Positions 62,572-64,000 of a stretch of DNA of 64,000 bases are shown here, piece after piece. A program made the translations under genes and the position numbers. Each line of letters opens with the position of its first letter. Positions within the stretch are counted from its first letter, which is position 1. This stretch comes from Periplaneta americana (lineage: Eukaryota > Arthropoda > Insecta > Blattodea > Blattidae). The stretch lies in assembly GCF_040183065.1 (NCBI RefSeq), contig NC_091130.1, forward strand, positions 25,081,859-25,145,858, read 5' to 3'. The notes under the pieces are model-generated. The model saw only the letters and a list, made by a program, of their open reading frames with translations. It searched no databases and was not told the origin of the DNA.

Positions 62572-62646
62572 CTTCAGGACACTGGTGAATCCTGACATGA
62601 ACAGACACGGAGAAAGATTTACGAGAGACTATAGACCAGGAAATGG
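62572..62646 (+). other. Candidate first coding exon of a divergent + strand gene
   Basis: Bounded by TTAATTTTCAG and GTAAGA. ATG at 62597 opens MNRHGERFTRDYRPGNG with two bases left over (phase 2). The rest would lie beyond the window. No family recognised; splice-site signals plus a plausible basic N-terminus are the only support. Confidence 0.3.
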
Positions 62647-62989
62647 GTAAGATGAAATCAAAATCAGATTAATTCAAAAAGCTGCAAACCTTCAGTTACT
62701 TCTGTGCGTGTGTAAAGTTTGATTTGTTTCAAAACCTCATTAGTTCAGTTAAAAAATTAATTTGATTCTGTTCGGATAAGGGGAGTTACCAGTAAGTCAT
62801 TTTTTGTGCAAATGGAGTTTTGTTTCTCAGGTGAATACGCAAGTTAAATTCTACAAATGGGTGTGCAAAAAGCCAAATTATATTAGCATTTGATGTATTT
62901 TATTTGTGTGGAAAATTATTTGCAATAAGGGTCCAAAGTTTAATTTTCATTTATATCAAAATTGATTTTTATGACTTATCTCCCTTTAT

Positions 62990-64000
62990 TCAAGTACCAC
63001 CGAATTTGTCCCGTGACTAGATTGTATTGTATTTATTAACATTCCATGGTATTCATACATGCTTACAGCTAGAATATGGAACAAGTCAAAAAACTTAATA
63101 CTATTATAAAATCTTAATTTATAGTCACAGTCTAGATGAAATATATACAGACGAGATTTACAATATAATCTACTAGTACAACACATAGTTTTAGTATCAA
63201 TTTCATGAAGTGTTATTGAATGTCATGAATTCACCTACAGAATAGAAGGCGTGAGAAATTAGGTACTTCTTTAATTTGGCCCTAAATAATCTTATGTTTT
63301 GAGTTTCATTTTATATATCGATAGGGAGGCTATTAAAAATTTTTACTGCCATATAACGCACTCCTTTTTGATAGCACGATAGACTTGCCGATGGAGTATG
63401 AAAGTCATTTTTTTTTACGTATATTTATACTATGAAATGTTGAATTAGTTACAAAGTTTTCACGATTACATACGAGGAAGATTATTAATGAAAAGATATA
63501 CTGACAAGCCATGGGCATTATTTGTAGTTTTTTTTAAATAGTCTTACACGATTCCCTAGATTTGGCACCTACTATTATTCTAATTACTCTTTTTTGTCAT
63601 AGAAATATATTGTTACTATCTGTGGAATTTCCCCAGAATATTATTCCAAAACTCATTACCGAGTGGAAGTATGAAAAGTATATTGTTTTTAAGGTATTGA
63701 TATTTACTATCTTTTGCATAGATCTAATAGCAAAACAAGCTGAATTTAGTTTGGGGGTAATTTCTTTAATATGGTTTTTCCAATTTAACACATTATCGAT
63801 TTTTAAGCCAAGAAATTTGGTTGTTGTTGTTTCTAATAGGGATCTATAATTAATTATTGCGCTAGACATTTGGGACGTTGAATTTGGACAGGATTTAAAT
63901 TGAATTATGTTAGTTTTGTTACAATTTAATACTAATTTATTGACTGAGAACCAGTCACATATTTTCAAGAGAATTTCCTCTGTTGAAGATTGGAATGTGT
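62990..64000 (-). mobile_element. LINE, CR1/Jockey-group, cut by the window edge
   Basis: The frame 63968-63597 encodes WFSVNKLVLNCNKTNIIQFK and KFLGLKIDNVLNWKNHIKEI, the segment just after the YADD motif in such elements. The 3' end at about 63010-63080 carries TATTTATTAACATTCCATGG and ATGGAACAAGTC. The 5' part lies to the right of the window. Confidence 0.85.

Overview
This is a eukaryotic, almost certainly insect, nuclear window. It has long introns with canonical GT/AG sites, many short tRNA-derived SINEs, several LINE clades, Penelope-like elements, and piggyBac, hAT, PIF/Harbinger-like and TA-inserting DNA elements. The repeat load and intron sizes would fit a large polyneopteran genome such as a cockroach or termite, but the species is inference. 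Nothing bacterial, viral or plasmid-like is seen.

Two host genes are supported, and they converge. On the + strand, nine exons from 20146 to 46366 join in frame into a 537-residue protein that matches KLHDC4 (kelch domain-containing protein 4) along its whole length, from the Lys-rich MGKKDKNKKK start to the acidic C-terminus. On the - strand, three exons at 61447-61280, 61194-59500 and 53371-51659 all meet in phase 0 and would give a 1191-residue C2H2 zinc-finger protein: a Cys/His-rich first exon, a 565-residue Gln/Ser/Asn-rich exon, and a large exon with a ZAD-like CxxC...CxxC segment and twelve C2H2 fingers. The fingers are certain; the join to the upstream exons is inferred from splice sites and phase. 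A weak candidate for a third, divergent gene lies at 62138-62646.

Layout: 1-620 is a (TTTA)n/(TTTC)n block. 620-20100 is gene-free, with a TIR element, a DNA transposon carrying a nested LINE, fragments of other LINEs, SINEs and a PIF/Harbinger-like relic. 20146-46366 is KLHDC4; its introns hold most of the repeats, including a 282-bp pure (GGA)94 tract in intron 4, a 2.9-kb minisatellite with a 132-bp higher-order period in intron 6 and a piggyBac relic in intron 7. 46400-51590 is the convergent intergenic region, filled with Penelope-like fold-backs, one of which carries a Harbinger-like element that carries a MITE. 51659-61447 is the zinc-finger gene, with a hAT element, an RTE LINE carrying another hAT copy, a fold-back and a second RTE LINE in its large intron. 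63000-64000 is a LINE cut by the window edge.

Many insertions can be dated relative to one another because the window also holds an uninserted copy of the host repeat, so target duplications can be read directly. I found no clear new functional system. The most unusual items are six Penelope remnants that are all fold-backs, SINEs whose tRNA-like module sits inside a long inverted repeat, the intron 6 minisatellite, a possible Crypton-type tyrosine-recombinase remnant, and the placement of mobile elements within 28-61 bp of three splice acceptors.
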